Positions 22,404 through 31,919 of a DNA stretch of 64,000 nt are shown one piece after another. Position numbers and translations under genes: made by a program. The stretch is taken from positions 62,001 to 126,000 of the forward strand of contig NW_005179012.1 in NCBI RefSeq assembly GCF_000350225.1, written 5' to 3'. The stretch comes from Chondrus crispus (Eukaryota; Rhodophyta; Florideophyceae; Gigartinales; Gigartinaceae). Each line of letters starts with the position of its first letter. Positions within the stretch are counted from its first letter, which is position 1. The notes beneath the pieces are model-generated. The model was given only the letters and a program-made list of their open reading frames with translations. It did not search any database and was not told where the DNA came from.

Positions 22404-25154
22404 TCACTCTCCCCCCGTCGCTGTAGCGCGATCCTTTGGTTGGTGCGGGGGTGGGGGGTTGCACACTTGTAGCTTTTTTGTTAAGTGTGTGAATGGTTTC
22501 GGTGTTAGCGGCTTTGTTAATATATCTGCGAGCATGTCTTGTGACTGAATGTGGCGTATGCTTATCGCCTTTGCTCTGGTTTGGTGGGTGAGGTAGTGGT
22601 GTCTGATGTCAATGAACTTTCTGCGTTTTGTTGGTCCACTGTTCTTTGCGACTCGTATTGCAGATTGGTTGTCTATGTGGAAGGGTGTGGCGTCTTGGGA
22701 CAGCATACCGATGTCTTTGAGTAGACGTCTGATCCATGTCGATTGCTGTGCAGTCGATGTTGCAGCAATGTATTCTGCTTCGCATGTCGGTAATGCTGTG
22801 ATGGATTGCTTGATAGAGCCCCAGCACACGGGTGTCCCATTGTACATGTGGATCATTCCTGATATGGATTTGCGGTCTGTGACGTCTGTTGCGAAGTCCG
22901 CATCGCTATACGTTTCGAGGAGGTTTGGGATGCAGTGCGGGTCCATTTTGTGTTTTCCTGCTGCGAATATGAGTCCATGCGTCTGTGTGTGTTTCATATA
23001 TCTGATCAGACGCTTGAGGGCATTCCAGTGTCTTGTCGTGGGGTTTTTTGCTGCTACTGATAATCGGTTTGCGACAAAGTATATGTCTGGTCGCGTTGTG
23101 TCTGAAATGTTTTTGATGTCACCGAGCAGCTGTTGATACGTTTTGGTGACATGTGGCATTGGTTCGTCTTCGGGGACAGGGCCATGCAATTTTGTATTGT
23201 CGTTGTATGGCGTTGGTTTGCTATTGCATTCGCCCATTTCCGCCTTATTGACGACGTACTGTATCGCGGCTGGTTGTGAGGCATGTATTGAGCCGTTCTT
23301 GAGTCTCTTGACTGTCCAGCCTAGTAGTTGGCTTGGTTCGCCCAGCTGCTTGATGTTGTATGCAGTGGCCAAGATGGCTGCGAACTGGGTCTGTAATTTT
23401 TTGGACGTACTTATGATGGTAAAGTCATCCATGCTGATAGAGAGAATTATGGTGTGGTCATTTTCTCGTCTGTGAAAGAAGCACACGTCCGCCTCTGATT
23501 GCTTGAATCTGTGCTTTTTAAGGAGTTTGAATACAGCAGTGAGGTAGGTATGTCCTGCTCTCGGTGTGCCGTATATATTCTTGTTCAGCCTGCCCGCTGT
23601 GTGTGCGTGTGTGTATGTTCCATTGAACCTTGGGTTCTGTCGTACATACACTTGCTCGCTGCCGGAGTGGTCAAACTTTTCATGCAGGTACGCTACTTTT
23701 ATGTCGATGTGCGCGATGTTCATGTCAAATGCTGCGGCAATGGCAAATAGGAGTCTGACCGTGGTTTTGTCTGCCATATATGTCGTCGTTTTTTCAGGGT
23801 TGAAGTGGACGTTGGGGATCATCTTGTCTCCTCTTGCTGAGCACCTTGCTTTTCGCTTCATGATCTCGCCTTTCTCGTTTCTTTTGTAGCGGTCCCCCAT
23901 TGTTAGCGGTATGGGTTTGGTTGTTTTGGGGATTTTGTGAGGGAGCCATGTGATAACCTTGTTTTGGTCTAGGTTATCGAGCTCTTTTTTGTGCGCTCGC
24001 CCCCACTGTGCTGCATCAGGGTAATTTTTGGCTTGGACATGGTGCATTGGCGCGGAGGTTGTGTTGGTTATTTGGGCGGGGGTTGGCTTGGGCGTGAATG
24101 CCTTGAATACCACATGAACCTTGTTGTTGGGGTCACGATCTCGATGGTAGACATTGAAGTCCACTGTCCGCACACGTTGTGTTTTGTTGTCTGCCGTGTT
24201 CATGACCACGATGTGTTTTTGGTCGGTTCCGTAGAGGTACCGGACGGGGATGGCTCTGTGTTGCAGCTTGTGCATTTTTGTCTCTCCCATGATGTTGGGA
24301 ATATGTCCCAGTTGCCCAAATATTAGGTATTGTGGTACTTGCAGCGTGTATCCGTGCCATGCTGTGGTTGGGATTTGTCCTGTGCCGAGGTGAAGCGTGT
24401 TATTGTACTTGAATGCTGCGTCCTTGATTGCATCTTCCCAGTGGTCTGTGGGGAGTGTACTGTGGTGTAATGCTGCTCGTGCTGCGTTAAGTATGGTTCT
24501 GTTGATTCTCTCGGCAATACCGTTTTCCGGGGGTGAATACGGCACAGTGGTTGTGTGTTGTACCCCATTGTTGTGGTATACGGTTTGCGTCGTGCTTGAT
24601 AGATACTCTTTTGCATTATCTGTGTGGACTCTCCGTGGTTTGTGGGTTTTGCTTTTGTTGATGTGTTGCAATACGTTGTTCAGTTGTTCTGCAGTTTCGT
24701 CCCTGGTTTTTAGGAAGGTGATTATTAGATATCGTGAGTTTGTGTCAATCACTGTCATAAAGTATTTGTTTCCTTGCCTTGACGGGGTGGGGAAGGGACT
24801 GCATATGTCACTGCTGAGTGCCTCGCCGGTGTTGTAGTTGTGTCGTCTGCGCTGGTGTTTGGCTGGCTGGAGTTTTGCTGCTGCGCAGCTTGTGCATGTG
24901 ATTTTCGGGGGCGTGTTTGCAAGTGGTGCTGGGAGGTTGGGAATCATTTTTCTTTTTGCCATTTGTTGTATGGTTGATGGGCGAACATGATTGAATACCA
25001 TGTGCCAATGGTGGTGTTCATGTTGTGTGCGCGTATTGATAGTGTCAGGGGGGTTGTGGGCACGGTTGTGCTGCTGGTGCATGGGGGCAATGTTTTTATG
25101 TGCTTTCGGAGATTGCAATCTGGGCAGCGATTTGGGGGCTTGTGATCCTCGCAC
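22404..25154 (-). CDS. Copia-1 Pol: integrase, reverse transcriptase, RNase H
   Basis: An open frame of 916 codons without an internal stop. It opens without a clear ATG, so it is probably the downstream part of a polyprotein. Integrase: the zinc-binding CTSCAAAK, first Asp in SSDICSPFP, second in VHTDNAKEYL, Glu in SPPENGIAERINRT. Reverse transcriptase: DIKVAYLHEKF and the catalytic ISMDDFTII, where most Copia enzymes have YVDD. RNase H: ETYSDADFA, TCEAEYIAA, HIDNQSAI and KFIDIRHHYL. The C-terminus ends in a Pro-rich tail before the polypurine tract. The enzyme copies element RNA to DNA in virus-like particles and the integrase inserts it. All key acidic residues are present. Confidence 0.9.
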   Translation of the reverse strand: MRGSQAPKSLPRLQSPKAHKNIAPMHQQHNRAHNPPDTINTRTQHEHHHWHMVFNHVRPSTIQQMAKRKMIPNLPAPLANTPPKITCTSCAAAKLQPAKHQRRRHNYNTGEALSSDICSPFPTPSRQGNKYFMTVIDTNSRYLIITFLKTRDETAEQLNNVLQHINKSKTHKPRRVHTDNAKEYLSSTTQTVYHNNGVQHTTTVPYSPPENGIAERINRTILNAARAALHHSTLPTDHWEDAIKDAAFKYNNTLHLGTGQIPTTAWHGYTLQVPQYLIFGQLGHIPNIMGETKMHKLQHRAIPVRYLYGTDQKHIVVMNTADNKTQRVRTVDFNVYHRDRDPNNKVHVVFKAFTPKPTPAQITNTTSAPMHHVQAKNYPDAAQWGRAHKKELDNLDQNKVITWLPHKIPKTTKPIPLTMGDRYKRNEKGEIMKRKARCSARGDKMIPNVHFNPEKTTTYMADKTTVRLLFAIAAAFDMNIAHIDIKVAYLHEKFDHSGSEQVYVRQNPRFNGTYTHAHTAGRLNKNIYGTPRAGHTYLTAVFKLLKKHRFKQSEADVCFFHRRENDHTIILSISMDDFTIISTSKKLQTQFAAILATAYNIKQLGEPSQLLGWTVKRLKNGSIHASQPAAIQYVVNKAEMGECNSKPTPYNDNTKLHGPVPEDEPMPHVTKTYQQLLGDIKNISDTTRPDIYFVANRLSVAAKNPTTRHWNALKRLIRYMKHTQTHGLIFAAGKHKMDPHCIPNLLETYSDADFATDVTDRKSISGMIHMYNGTPVCWGSIKQSITALPTCEAEYIAATSTAQQSTWIRRLLKDIGMLSQDATPFHIDNQSAIRVAKNSGPTKRRKFIDIRHHYLTHQTRAKAISIRHIQSQDMLADILTKPLTPKPFTHLTKKLQVCNPPPPHQPKDRATATGGE
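22407..22416 (-). promoter_or_regulatory. Copia-1 polypurine tract
   Basis: The minus strand reads GGGGGGAGAG next to the 3' LTR, the expected primer site for plus-strand DNA synthesis. Confidence 0.6.
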
Positions 25155-25215
25155 TTTGGTGGTTGGGCCTGTTTTGGGGTGTCTTGCGATTTTTTTTGTG
25201 TGGCTGCGGCAGCGC

Positions 25216-25985
25216 TCATTCTGTTGTTGCGTGTGGCGTTGGTTTTGTCACGTTGAGGGTGTATAGTCCGCGGCGGAATTGGGCTGTCGCTACAACTTGT
25301 GGCGTTCTCTTGCGCATGTCGAGGACACATGCTGTGTTGGGGTAGAATATCACTGCTCCCCATTGCTTGGCAATATCATGGACGGATAAGAGATTTTTCT
25401 TGATGTGCAGGTTTACGATAGTAGGTAGCTTAAGCATGTGCTTGCGTGTTGTCGGGATCTGGAGTATGCCGTGGTTTGTCGCGGGGGGGGGGGTTGTTGA
25501 TGTGGCCGTGTTAGTGCAGACTTTGCGGGTTAGGGGTCGCATGCCATGGGTTGCTTCTCGGATGTGTGAAGGGTGTGCTCCTGAGTCAAGTACAAATTGC
25601 TTACCGTCCGAGTCTTGGCAGTTGGTGTTCGGCTGTATGTCATACATGTGACCATCCTTCGCCGAGTCCTCTTCGTGGGTCGCTGTGTGCCTTGGGTGTA
25701 CTTTTTGTTCATGGCTCTTTGTTTTGCACTTTGTGCCCCTTGTGTGTGCTGCTGCATGAATTGCGGGTACGGCAGCATGAAGGGTGCTGGTGCGGTTGGG
25801 TTCCAGTAGTGTCCCTGCCATTTTGCCCTTGCGCGCCCTATTCCTCTGCTTGATCGTCCACGAGGGCGGCTTCCTTCCTGTTGTTGGAGACCGTGGGGTG
25901 TTTCTGTTTTTTGAGTGTCTTTTTCCACGCTGCGTGCGTGGACGGCTTTCAGGCGTTGGCCGATATTATGGATTGTGTTGGGCAC
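25216..25985 (-). pseudogene. Copia-1 protease region, frame broken
   Basis: In the frame of 25821-25216, FVLDSGAHPSHI carries the D-S-G of retroviral-type aspartic proteases, followed by a GAG-pre-integrase type region ending in RGLYTLNV. The upstream piece 25985-25530 reads in another frame (basic, Gln/Arg-rich). The frame changes near 25.75 kb, and again before the integrase frame begins at 25154. Without recoding, protease and integrase cannot be made as one protein. Confidence 0.65.
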
Positions 25986-26180
25986 TGTGTCCGTTTCGAT
26001 TCACATGTCTTGGAGATGTTTGTATGTGGGGTGTGCGGACAGGCCTTGGATGATGAAATGGACTGGGACTGCTTCTCCCGCGTTGATATTGGGGTACTGA
26101 GCTAGCTTCATCCTCGTTCGGATCGATCTATGCTTGGTCATGTATTCATCGGGTGTGGTGCTTTGTGTCAGCTTTGTGTT

Positions 26181-26801
26181 TTAGCAAGAGGTGAGCTGTG
26201 GTAGTCCTGTCTGTGAAATGTTCGGTGATGGCTTGGGTGAGTTCGAGGGGTGATACGCCCAGTTCCAGGTTGGCCGTTGCAGCAAAATCTGCAGGCAGAG
26301 AATTGTTGATGGCCATGCGCAATATTGCGCTTTGTTTTCCTGTGTTTTGCGTACATTAGAATGTCTTGGTCTGGTGTGGTCTAGGCGGGGTTCAGGATGT
26401 TTTCCATGTCGTTGATTTAGCGCCATGTCATTTATCGCTTGCTGCCATATGAGGAAATTTTCCCCGTTGGGCTGGAGGGTTGGCAGATGTCCGTGGAACC
26501 GGTTGTTAGTAGGATCTTCTGTTGCCATGGTTGGGGTGATCTCTACGCTTGTGGGCGGAGGGGGGTTCGGGTTGATCTCTACGCTTGGGGGCGGAGGGGG
26601 GCTCTCGACAATTGGTGGAGGCGCTGGGTGCGGGCTCTCGACACTGGTACTTGGAGGCGTTGTGAGGTTTGCCGGGCGGTATTCCAGGCTGCCGGGTTGT
26701 GTGGCTTGTGCGGTTGGCTCGTGTCGTTGCCTGGATGAGCGTCGGGGTGGATGCGCCGCGTTTTGTTGATCGTTCTTCAGTGGTTTTTGTGTAGGGTCCA
26801 T
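26181..26801 (-). CDS. Copia-1 Gag, N-terminal part, frameshifted
   Basis: The ATG at 26801 lies inside the primer binding site. The frame gives 206 residues: a basic N-terminus, a Pro-rich stretch with repeated SVE and PPPP words (about residues 48-90) and LQPNGENFLIWQQAINDMAL, the conserved start of the Copia Gag (UBN2-like) domain. The Gag-like reading then continues in a different frame from about 26.3 kb (INNSLPADFAATANLELGVS), so this copy has a frameshift. Gag would form the virus-like particle. The frame also runs upstream into the LTR, so the ATG choice rests on its place at the LTR edge. Confidence 0.65.
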   Translation of the reverse strand: MDPTQKPLKNDQQNAAHPPRRSSRQRHEPTAQATQPGSLEYRPANLTTPPSTSVESPHPAPPPIVESPPPPPSVEINPNPPPPTSVEITPTMATEDPTNNRFHGHLPTLQPNGENFLIWQQAINDMALNQRHGKHPEPRLDHTRPRHSNVRKTQENKAQYCAWPSTILCLQILLQRPTWNWAYHPSNSPKPSPNISQTGLPQLTSC

Positions 26802-26805
26802 AACC
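26794..26805 (-). promoter_or_regulatory. Copia-1 primer binding site, half-tRNA-iMet type
   Basis: Directly after the 5' LTR the minus strand reads GGTTATGGACCC. This matches the anticodon arm of initiator tRNA-Met (GGGCTCATAACC) with one wobble and one mismatch, the priming mode known for Drosophila copia. No acceptor-end TGG site is present. The Gag ATG lies inside it. Confidence 0.7.
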
Positions 26806-26861
26806 TGTGGTGATGAGACGATGACTCGGTTTATCTTCCTATCTCTCACTTGCTCGCTTAA
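26806..26861 (-). repeat. Copia-1 5' LTR, inner part
   Basis: 56 bp identical to 22240-22295. It ends at the TTAA where the Academ-like element entered. Confidence 0.9.
26858..26861. repeat. TTAA target duplication, left
   Basis: The partner is at 34798-34801. The LTR sequence on both sides matches the uninterrupted LTR at 22292-22295. Confidence 0.9.
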
Positions 26862-26876
26862 CAGTCCATCAGCTTA

Positions 26877-27539
26877 TGTCGAATTTTGGACATATTTGGA
26901 AATCACGGTTTCTAGTCAGTTTGGGGCGAATGTAAAATCGATTTCTTTTGGCATTTGTTGCGGCTTTTGTTGACCGTTGCGCTCTACCTTCACGACAGCA
27001 CGCCGCGCCCATCTCAGCCCTTCCTCTTCACATCTTTGATCATTTCTCGAGTCTCGTACCTTCTGTGGTGCTCCAAGCGAGCAAAACGGAATCCATGTGA
27101 CTGACCCTACACATTAGCTGTGTTGTTTTTCCCTATTGCCAATTATTCTTTGCCCACTTGGCATCACAAAAGCGCAGTAAGGAGGTTGTGCTTTGGGTGA
27201 TAACTGGAGGTGCCAAAGTTGCGTCTTGTGGCATAAAAGGTTTTCGTGGATTTCACTATGTCGCTTGGTACATACTCATACGGACTACGCATGTTCAAAA
27301 AGAGATGCACTTCTTTGCGTATTGATAGCGGTGATGTGAGTGCGCGATACCGTGACGAATCTGACTCGGACGATAAACAGCCCGAACTATTTTCAACTTG
27401 TGATATATCTGTTCTACGACTGTTTCTGGAGTGCTGGGGTAGCCATATTTGTTTGTACTACTCTATTTGGGTTGCAGTAATGCACATTGGGAGTGCTGTT
27501 TACTTTGGGCTGCGCATTTGTTACGTGATTGGCAGTACC
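26877..27539. other. Academ-like element, 3' untranslated part
   Basis: A plus-strand frame at 27246-27557 (103 residues) exists, but I see no supporting motif. A GGAAATC word soon after both TIRs is shared, suggesting subterminal binding sites. Confidence 0.4.
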
Positions 27540-27854
27540 CTATATGTATTTGTCTAGAAGATATAGCATACCTTCTTCATCGAACCTTAGATCATTAAAC
27601 TCGTTACTAACGCATTGCAGTAACCCTTCCAGCCGTCCTTGCTCAGTTCTTAGCCCCTCCAACACTTCAGTAACTTCCTCCGAGGACTTCATGTCCTCAT
27701 CTTGTCCATTTGAAGGTTCCGTTTCGGCAGCATTCACGTGGATACTTGTTACTTTGTTATGACATCTACTGGGCTCACAATCGCACCCAACACATTTGGC
27801 CCCTCGCTTCATACATGAACATTGATTGCTATTGCAAAAGACCTTTGCACCCAC
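27540..27854 (-). CDS. Academ-like ORF 5: CXC-type Cys cluster and C-terminal tail
   Basis: This frame begins with CNSNQCSCMKRGAKCVGCDC and continues PSRCHNK, the spacing of CXC/Tesmin-type zinc clusters that close many XPG-containing transposon proteins. An acidic tail follows with a possible coiled coil (VTEVLEGLRTEQGRLEGLL). It has no good ATG of its own. The previous ORF ends in KCGCKG in another frame at the same spot, so it is almost certainly the direct continuation of that protein after a one-base shift near the TTTT run at about 27837. Confidence 0.6.
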   Translation of the reverse strand: MGAKVFCNSNQCSCMKRGAKCVGCDCEPSRCHNKVTSIHVNAAETEPSNGQDEDMKSSEEVTEVLEGLRTEQGRLEGLLQCVSNEFNDLRFDEEGMLYLLDKYI

Positions 27855-28680
27855 ATTTAGCCACTAAATCTTTCATCTGCTTAGACAAAGCTTTCAAATC
27901 TTCCTCGCGTTCTAGAATTATATATCCCTCTTCCGTGAAACCTTTCTCTTCATTGCAACCCTGCATGATTTCAGGCGAAACATCTTCCTTGTCTGCATTT
28001 GACCAGTATTTAAATACAATGAACTTAACTCGTGCGGCTTGAAGTAGGATGTGCTCTCTCGGTGGTATAAGCTTGGAAGTGCTCTTAGCTCTGTCCGCTA
28101 CGAATCTTCTCACGTCCAACCGCCAGTCCGAGGTCCCGACCGCATACTGACTGGGAAACAGTACCTTCATTCGCTTCTTAACTTCGGAAACATCATCGAA
28201 GGTACTGTTCCATTGTGATCTAAGCCTTTCCTGCTCTACGAATGTGACCAGTCTCGTAATTTCCGCCTTCCCCAAATAAGCCAAAAGCGTTATCAACTCG
28301 AAAGTGTCAGGTACAGATGCTTCACTAAGAGCTCCGAGAAAATAATTTTGTCTGCATACTGCACGAAAGTAATTTTCGTGCGTAACTCCGTAGGTTCCAG
28401 CAGTAAAGTTGCAGCCCGCTAACACATAGGCACAACTCATGATACTTGCGCAGATATTTGAACTGCGAAGGTTGTCAATGAGACTATCAATATCTATTAC
28501 TTTCTCACCAAGGACGTGTCGAAGTCCCTTCCCATACAAAGATTGCGCAAGAGCAAGAATCATGGTCACATCGGAGTCTTTGGACAATATGACACATCCG
28601 CAAGTCACTTGGTTTTCACATCCTGTCTGTCGTTGTTGATTCATCAAATTGGTTTGAACCCAATTGTCCTCGTTGAGCAT
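27829..28680 (-). CDS. Academ-like ORF 4: second half of XPG/FEN-like nuclease
   Basis: The ATG at 28680 opens 283 residues. Residues about 33-44 read SKDSDVTMILAL, the strand with the paired Asp residues of PIN/XPG/FEN nucleases. Residues about 88-107 read LAGCNFTAGTYGVTHENY, the place of the helix-two-turn-helix G-C-D-Y-x-x-G-x-x-G-I-G motif of FEN enzymes, here with Asn for Asp. Arg/Lys-rich helices follow. The previous ORF ends with the upstream acidic part of the same fold. The function would be structure-specific DNA cleavage during transposition. Homology is from motifs only. It overlaps the previous ORF by 37 bases in another frame. Confidence 0.55.
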   Translation of the reverse strand: MLNEDNWVQTNLMNQQRQTGCENQVTCGCVILSKDSDVTMILALAQSLYGKGLRHVLGEKVIDIDSLIDNLRSSNICASIMSCAYVLAGCNFTAGTYGVTHENYFRAVCRQNYFLGALSEASVPDTFELITLLAYLGKAEITRLVTFVEQERLRSQWNSTFDDVSEVKKRMKVLFPSQYAVGTSDWRLDVRRFVADRAKSTSKLIPPREHILLQAARVKFIVFKYWSNADKEDVSPEIMQGCNEEKGFTEEGYIILEREEDLKALSKQMKDLVAKCGCKGLLQ

Positions 28681-29819
28681 GGGTCAACGACATGTTTAAT
28701 AAAGCAAGCCACGAAGCGAGTTTCGGATTCTCCATGAGCGAATGATACGTCGGATATCTCAAACCCTCTTTGCTTCGACATCTTTAAAACATGCGTCCTG
28801 GGTACCAGTAGCAATCGGTCATTGCTGGGAGTCTCTCGGGCAGTCGTAGGCGAATCAGACTCCCAGCCTATCTTTCTATGCAGGACGACCTCTCCGCTGC
28901 GTGTACCCTCACATTCGTCACTGCGCATAGCGACCTCAGGCACCAGTTTGTCTGGCTTCAACCCGATACAACTTCCTTTCAAACAGAAACAACCGCCGTA
29001 CATGTATATGTCAACCTCAATATCATTCTCATAAACAAGCTCGATTGCAGCCAGACCAGCACAAAACAAATGCAGGGAGCAGATGGTATCCCTGCTTCCT
29101 CTCGACCCAATTAGCGTAGCCCAGGGAACAGTGATTGGAAGGTGAAAGCCAATAGTCCGCAAATCGTCCTCCTCGACAGTAATACGCTTCGACCCCACTT
29201 CTCTCGTGGTATCCCGCCGGGTCTGTTCTCCACGCTTCTGAGGGATAACAGTGACTGGATCGTCAATGTGTAGGTGTAGTTGTTTCATACGCTTACTCCT
29301 GCTCCCCACAAACCAAGGGCGAAGAAGGTGCTTAAGCTTAAGCAATGTCACAGCGAACAACGAGTTCCCCCTGCGCCCGTCTGTGCCTCTGCTCCAGATA
29401 TGATTCATTAGGTCTACCATTACAGCCGCATATGGGGGCATGAAGTAATCGTAATAGCAGTAAACACTTTTTCTTCTCGTTCCACTTTCCTTTCTGCAGT
29501 TCTTCTCGACATTTCGCACGATATCGAAGTTCAGGGCTTCTAGTATCTTACTTTTCTGAGCATGGCGCACACCAGAGTCATACGCTCTGTACGCATCTGC
29601 AAATGGCGACATCATATATCGTGCTGCATGCAATTCATTCCACCTCTTACGAGCATTATCCGCTCCTTCATTGTCACAACCGCCCATCGCCGCATGCTCC
29701 GCTATTGTTAGCGATGTCATCAACCTGTGAACAATTTGCCTTCTGTCTGATAGGGCCTTTCTAGGATCCTTGGTGGGTAGCTGTGTTTTTCGTTGGACGT
29801 TCTTTCTATTCAACTCCAT
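28644..29819 (-). CDS. Academ-like ORF 3: linker and first half of XPG/FEN-like nuclease
   Basis: 391 residues from the ATG at 29819, in the same frame as the large ORF upstream and parted from it by a TGA at about 29841-29843 and seven codons. Mid-region: a hydrophobic PPYAAVMVDLMNHIWSRG and GFHLPITVPWATLIGSRGSR. Near the C-terminus, FAHGESETRFVACFIKHVV resembles the E-x-E-x3-A-x-L element of XPG/FEN nucleases that comes before the SxDxD strand; that strand is in the next ORF. The arrangement fits one polypeptide broken by a stop and a frameshift, or made by recoding. The N-terminal two thirds match nothing I know. Confidence 0.5.
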   Translation of the reverse strand: MELNRKNVQRKTQLPTKDPRKALSDRRQIVHRLMTSLTIAEHAAMGGCDNEGADNARKRWNELHAARYMMSPFADAYRAYDSGVRHAQKSKILEALNFDIVRNVEKNCRKESGTRRKSVYCYYDYFMPPYAAVMVDLMNHIWSRGTDGRRGNSLFAVTLLKLKHLLRPWFVGSRSKRMKQLHLHIDDPVTVIPQKRGEQTRRDTTREVGSKRITVEEDDLRTIGFHLPITVPWATLIGSRGSRDTICSLHLFCAGLAAIELVYENDIEVDIYMYGGCFCLKGSCIGLKPDKLVPEVAMRSDECEGTRSGEVVLHRKIGWESDSPTTARETPSNDRLLLVPRTHVLKMSKQRGFEISDVSFAHGESETRFVACFIKHVVDPCSTRTIGFKPI

Positions 29820-29843
29820 CACAGAACCAGCAGTTGGAACTTG

Positions 29844-31919
29844 TCACTGTTTCGTCCATTCCCCCTTGAACCGCTTCCCATTGAAATACGTTTGAATGTC
29901 AGCTTTTGAAAGAGAACCAAACACTTCAGGAAATATCGAAGACGCGTGCAGTTCTGAACTCTTCTTTCCGAACTCCTCAGCATCCAGAATACGACTCTGG
30001 GTCTTCTCGTCCTTGAGGTCCTCATGCTCATCCCCGAAGACGTTTCTCAGCTGATCAATTATCCTATGGTCAGACCCTAAAAACCCCTTCCTTCGCATGA
30101 GCTCAACCAATGCTTTCACTGTGTTGTATTGCACTGCATTCCTGTCGTATCGAAGCAACGGCTTGCGTTCTTCTTCACTCATTTCCTCCCCTCGAGGCCG
30201 TCCGTACGCACGAGTCGCCGCAGTAACAGTTCTAATGAGCATCCTGGCCATTGAAACTGGTAGAATCCATCCTGCTGCTGTTTCTAGATAGGCAAGCATA
30301 ATGACGTTCAGAGATTTGATCAGACGAACACCAAACATTTCCTGCAATTCATCCAAGTGCACGTAAACCCAACCCCTGTGGTCATACGGGGAGCCCATAC
30401 CACCAGTGAATGATGGAACTCGAGCCACCATTGCGCCCGGTTTGTTAGTGAATAAATCTGCAAAGGCCACTTTTGGCATAATTGCACGAAAGAACCCATA
30501 GTATTGATACAGCTCCTGATATTTGATGTGACCGGATGTGTGCAAGACGTTGTTCTGTCTTAACCAGAAGCTGTCCACGAGATCTGTATGGCCTGTCCGG
30601 GACAAAATGTGAAAGCCAACAGTAGGTAATAAGCATGTCATGAGTATAGTACGTACTATGCGCTTTCCATTCGGGCTTTGAGAGAAGAAGTCCTGCACAT
30701 GCCTCCGAAGGAGTCTGCCTACATCAACCGTCAACTTGGACACCATATCCGTCGTGGCACTAAGTAATTTGGAGGTACCTGCGCTAGTAGAGTTGTTTGA
30801 ACTATATGCTCTGCTCAAAGAATCAATAGCGTCCCGAACATCGGGACATTCCACTTGGATGATATCTGAGGTGTGTACCACCATGGCAGCGCAAATGTTG
30901 AAAAGCACAGCGCGATTATTCCTAGCATGACTATGTTTGAGGATGTTCTCAACTTGGCTCTTTGATAGCCCTGAACACGCTGCCATTTCCTCAAGTCCCA
31001 AACCATACAGCATTTCCTTACATAAAGGGTAGAGGCTCTGCTTTTCTATATGGAAGAACCCTGGAAAGGGTATGAGCCGCTGATGTACCTTCAACTCTCC
31101 ATATGGACACTCTGCATTCCCATTCCTTTCTGCATCGAAATAGGACTTGCGCCATAACTTGACAATCATTTTGAATGTGGGCTGGTCTCCACCACAAACG
31201 ACGTAACGCGGTCGCCCTGGCTCTCCTGGTCGAATCAAGTCTTTGAGCATTGAGATTTTCGCTTGTATTGTCAATGCATCTACAGCGCTCATGCGACTTA
31301 CATCGACTAATATTGCTTCCTGATCATACAATGAGGGGTTTGAATTGTCTAGACCTCCGTGCTGCTGGAAACATGACAACAGCAACGTTCTGAAATTCAC
31401 ACCCTTGTGCTTGTATTCCTTCGCATTTCTTCCACACCGGTATGTGCCCACGCTCGCCGACTCTCCAAGAAGAACTGCTCTGTTTTCGTAAGCAACGCCG
31501 AAAACCACATCGAAAAATTCGTCAAGGATAATCTTATCATCATCCGAATAAAAAGAAGACGCGAACTCTGCACGTGACTTGAGCACAGTCTTAGGATCTA
31601 GCCATGCGTCTAATGCAGCCGGGTCCCTAGAGGTGCTTGCTGGCGTGTCTTGGGATACTCGACTCCTCTTTCTGCTCTGAACAACCCCTTGTGTTACCGT
31701 CCCGCTTACCATGGGTAATGTTTTCCCAGACGCTTTTACGCTATGCAAAGGGTGAATATCGAAGTTGTCCATTTGAACAGTAACCACCTGTCCTCGAGCT
31801 TCACGTTTTCGAAAGCCCCCTCGCATGACTGTTCTCTCTCCGCTACAAGTCTCTTTCTCAATTTTTCTGTACTGTCGTATGACGTCACAATTCCGAGAGC
31901 ATGGAGGACACTTGTCCAC
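29844..31919 (-). CDS. Academ-like ORF 2: large central protein, DUF6589-like
   Basis: 691 codons without a stop, starting GTG in this frame. True coding probably begins near residue 48, since the previous ORF overlaps up to there. Conserved-looking blocks: VQMDNFDIHPLHSVKASGK (about 48-66), YVVCGGDQPTFKMIVKLW (about 243-260), RLIPFPGFFHIEKQSLYP (about 283-300), then a helical region with YYGFFRAIMPKVAFADLF. A D-N-F-D-I block followed by G-D-Q and P-x-F-H is what I associate with DUF6589-type proteins of mobile elements. It may contain the catalytic DDE-like core (Asp 51, Asp 249 and a later acidic residue), but I cannot prove the triad. Confidence 0.5.
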   Translation of the reverse strand: MDKCPPCSRNCDVIRQYRKIEKETCSGERTVMRGGFRKREARGQVVTVQMDNFDIHPLHSVKASGKTLPMVSGTVTQGVVQSRKRSRVSQDTPASTSRDPAALDAWLDPKTVLKSRAEFASSFYSDDDKIILDEFFDVVFGVAYENRAVLLGESASVGTYRCGRNAKEYKHKGVNFRTLLLSCFQQHGGLDNSNPSLYDQEAILVDVSRMSAVDALTIQAKISMLKDLIRPGEPGRPRYVVCGGDQPTFKMIVKLWRKSYFDAERNGNAECPYGELKVHQRLIPFPGFFHIEKQSLYPLCKEMLYGLGLEEMAACSGLSKSQVENILKHSHARNNRAVLFNICAAMVVHTSDIIQVECPDVRDAIDSLSRAYSSNNSTSAGTSKLLSATTDMVSKLTVDVGRLLRRHVQDFFSQSPNGKRIVRTILMTCLLPTVGFHILSRTGHTDLVDSFWLRQNNVLHTSGHIKYQELYQYYGFFRAIMPKVAFADLFTNKPGAMVARVPSFTGGMGSPYDHRGWVYVHLDELQEMFGVRLIKSLNVIMLAYLETAAGWILPVSMARMLIRTVTAATRAYGRPRGEEMSEEERKPLLRYDRNAVQYNTVKALVELMRRKGFLGSDHRIIDQLRNVFGDEHEDLKDEKTQSRILDAEEFGKKSSELHASSIFPEVFGSLSKADIQTYFNGKRFKGEWTKQ

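Noticed and set aside
22606-26849. Plus-strand frames of 75-176 residues in the Copia-1 interval
   Set aside because: They are antisense to the clearly coding Pol and Gag frames and lack motifs.
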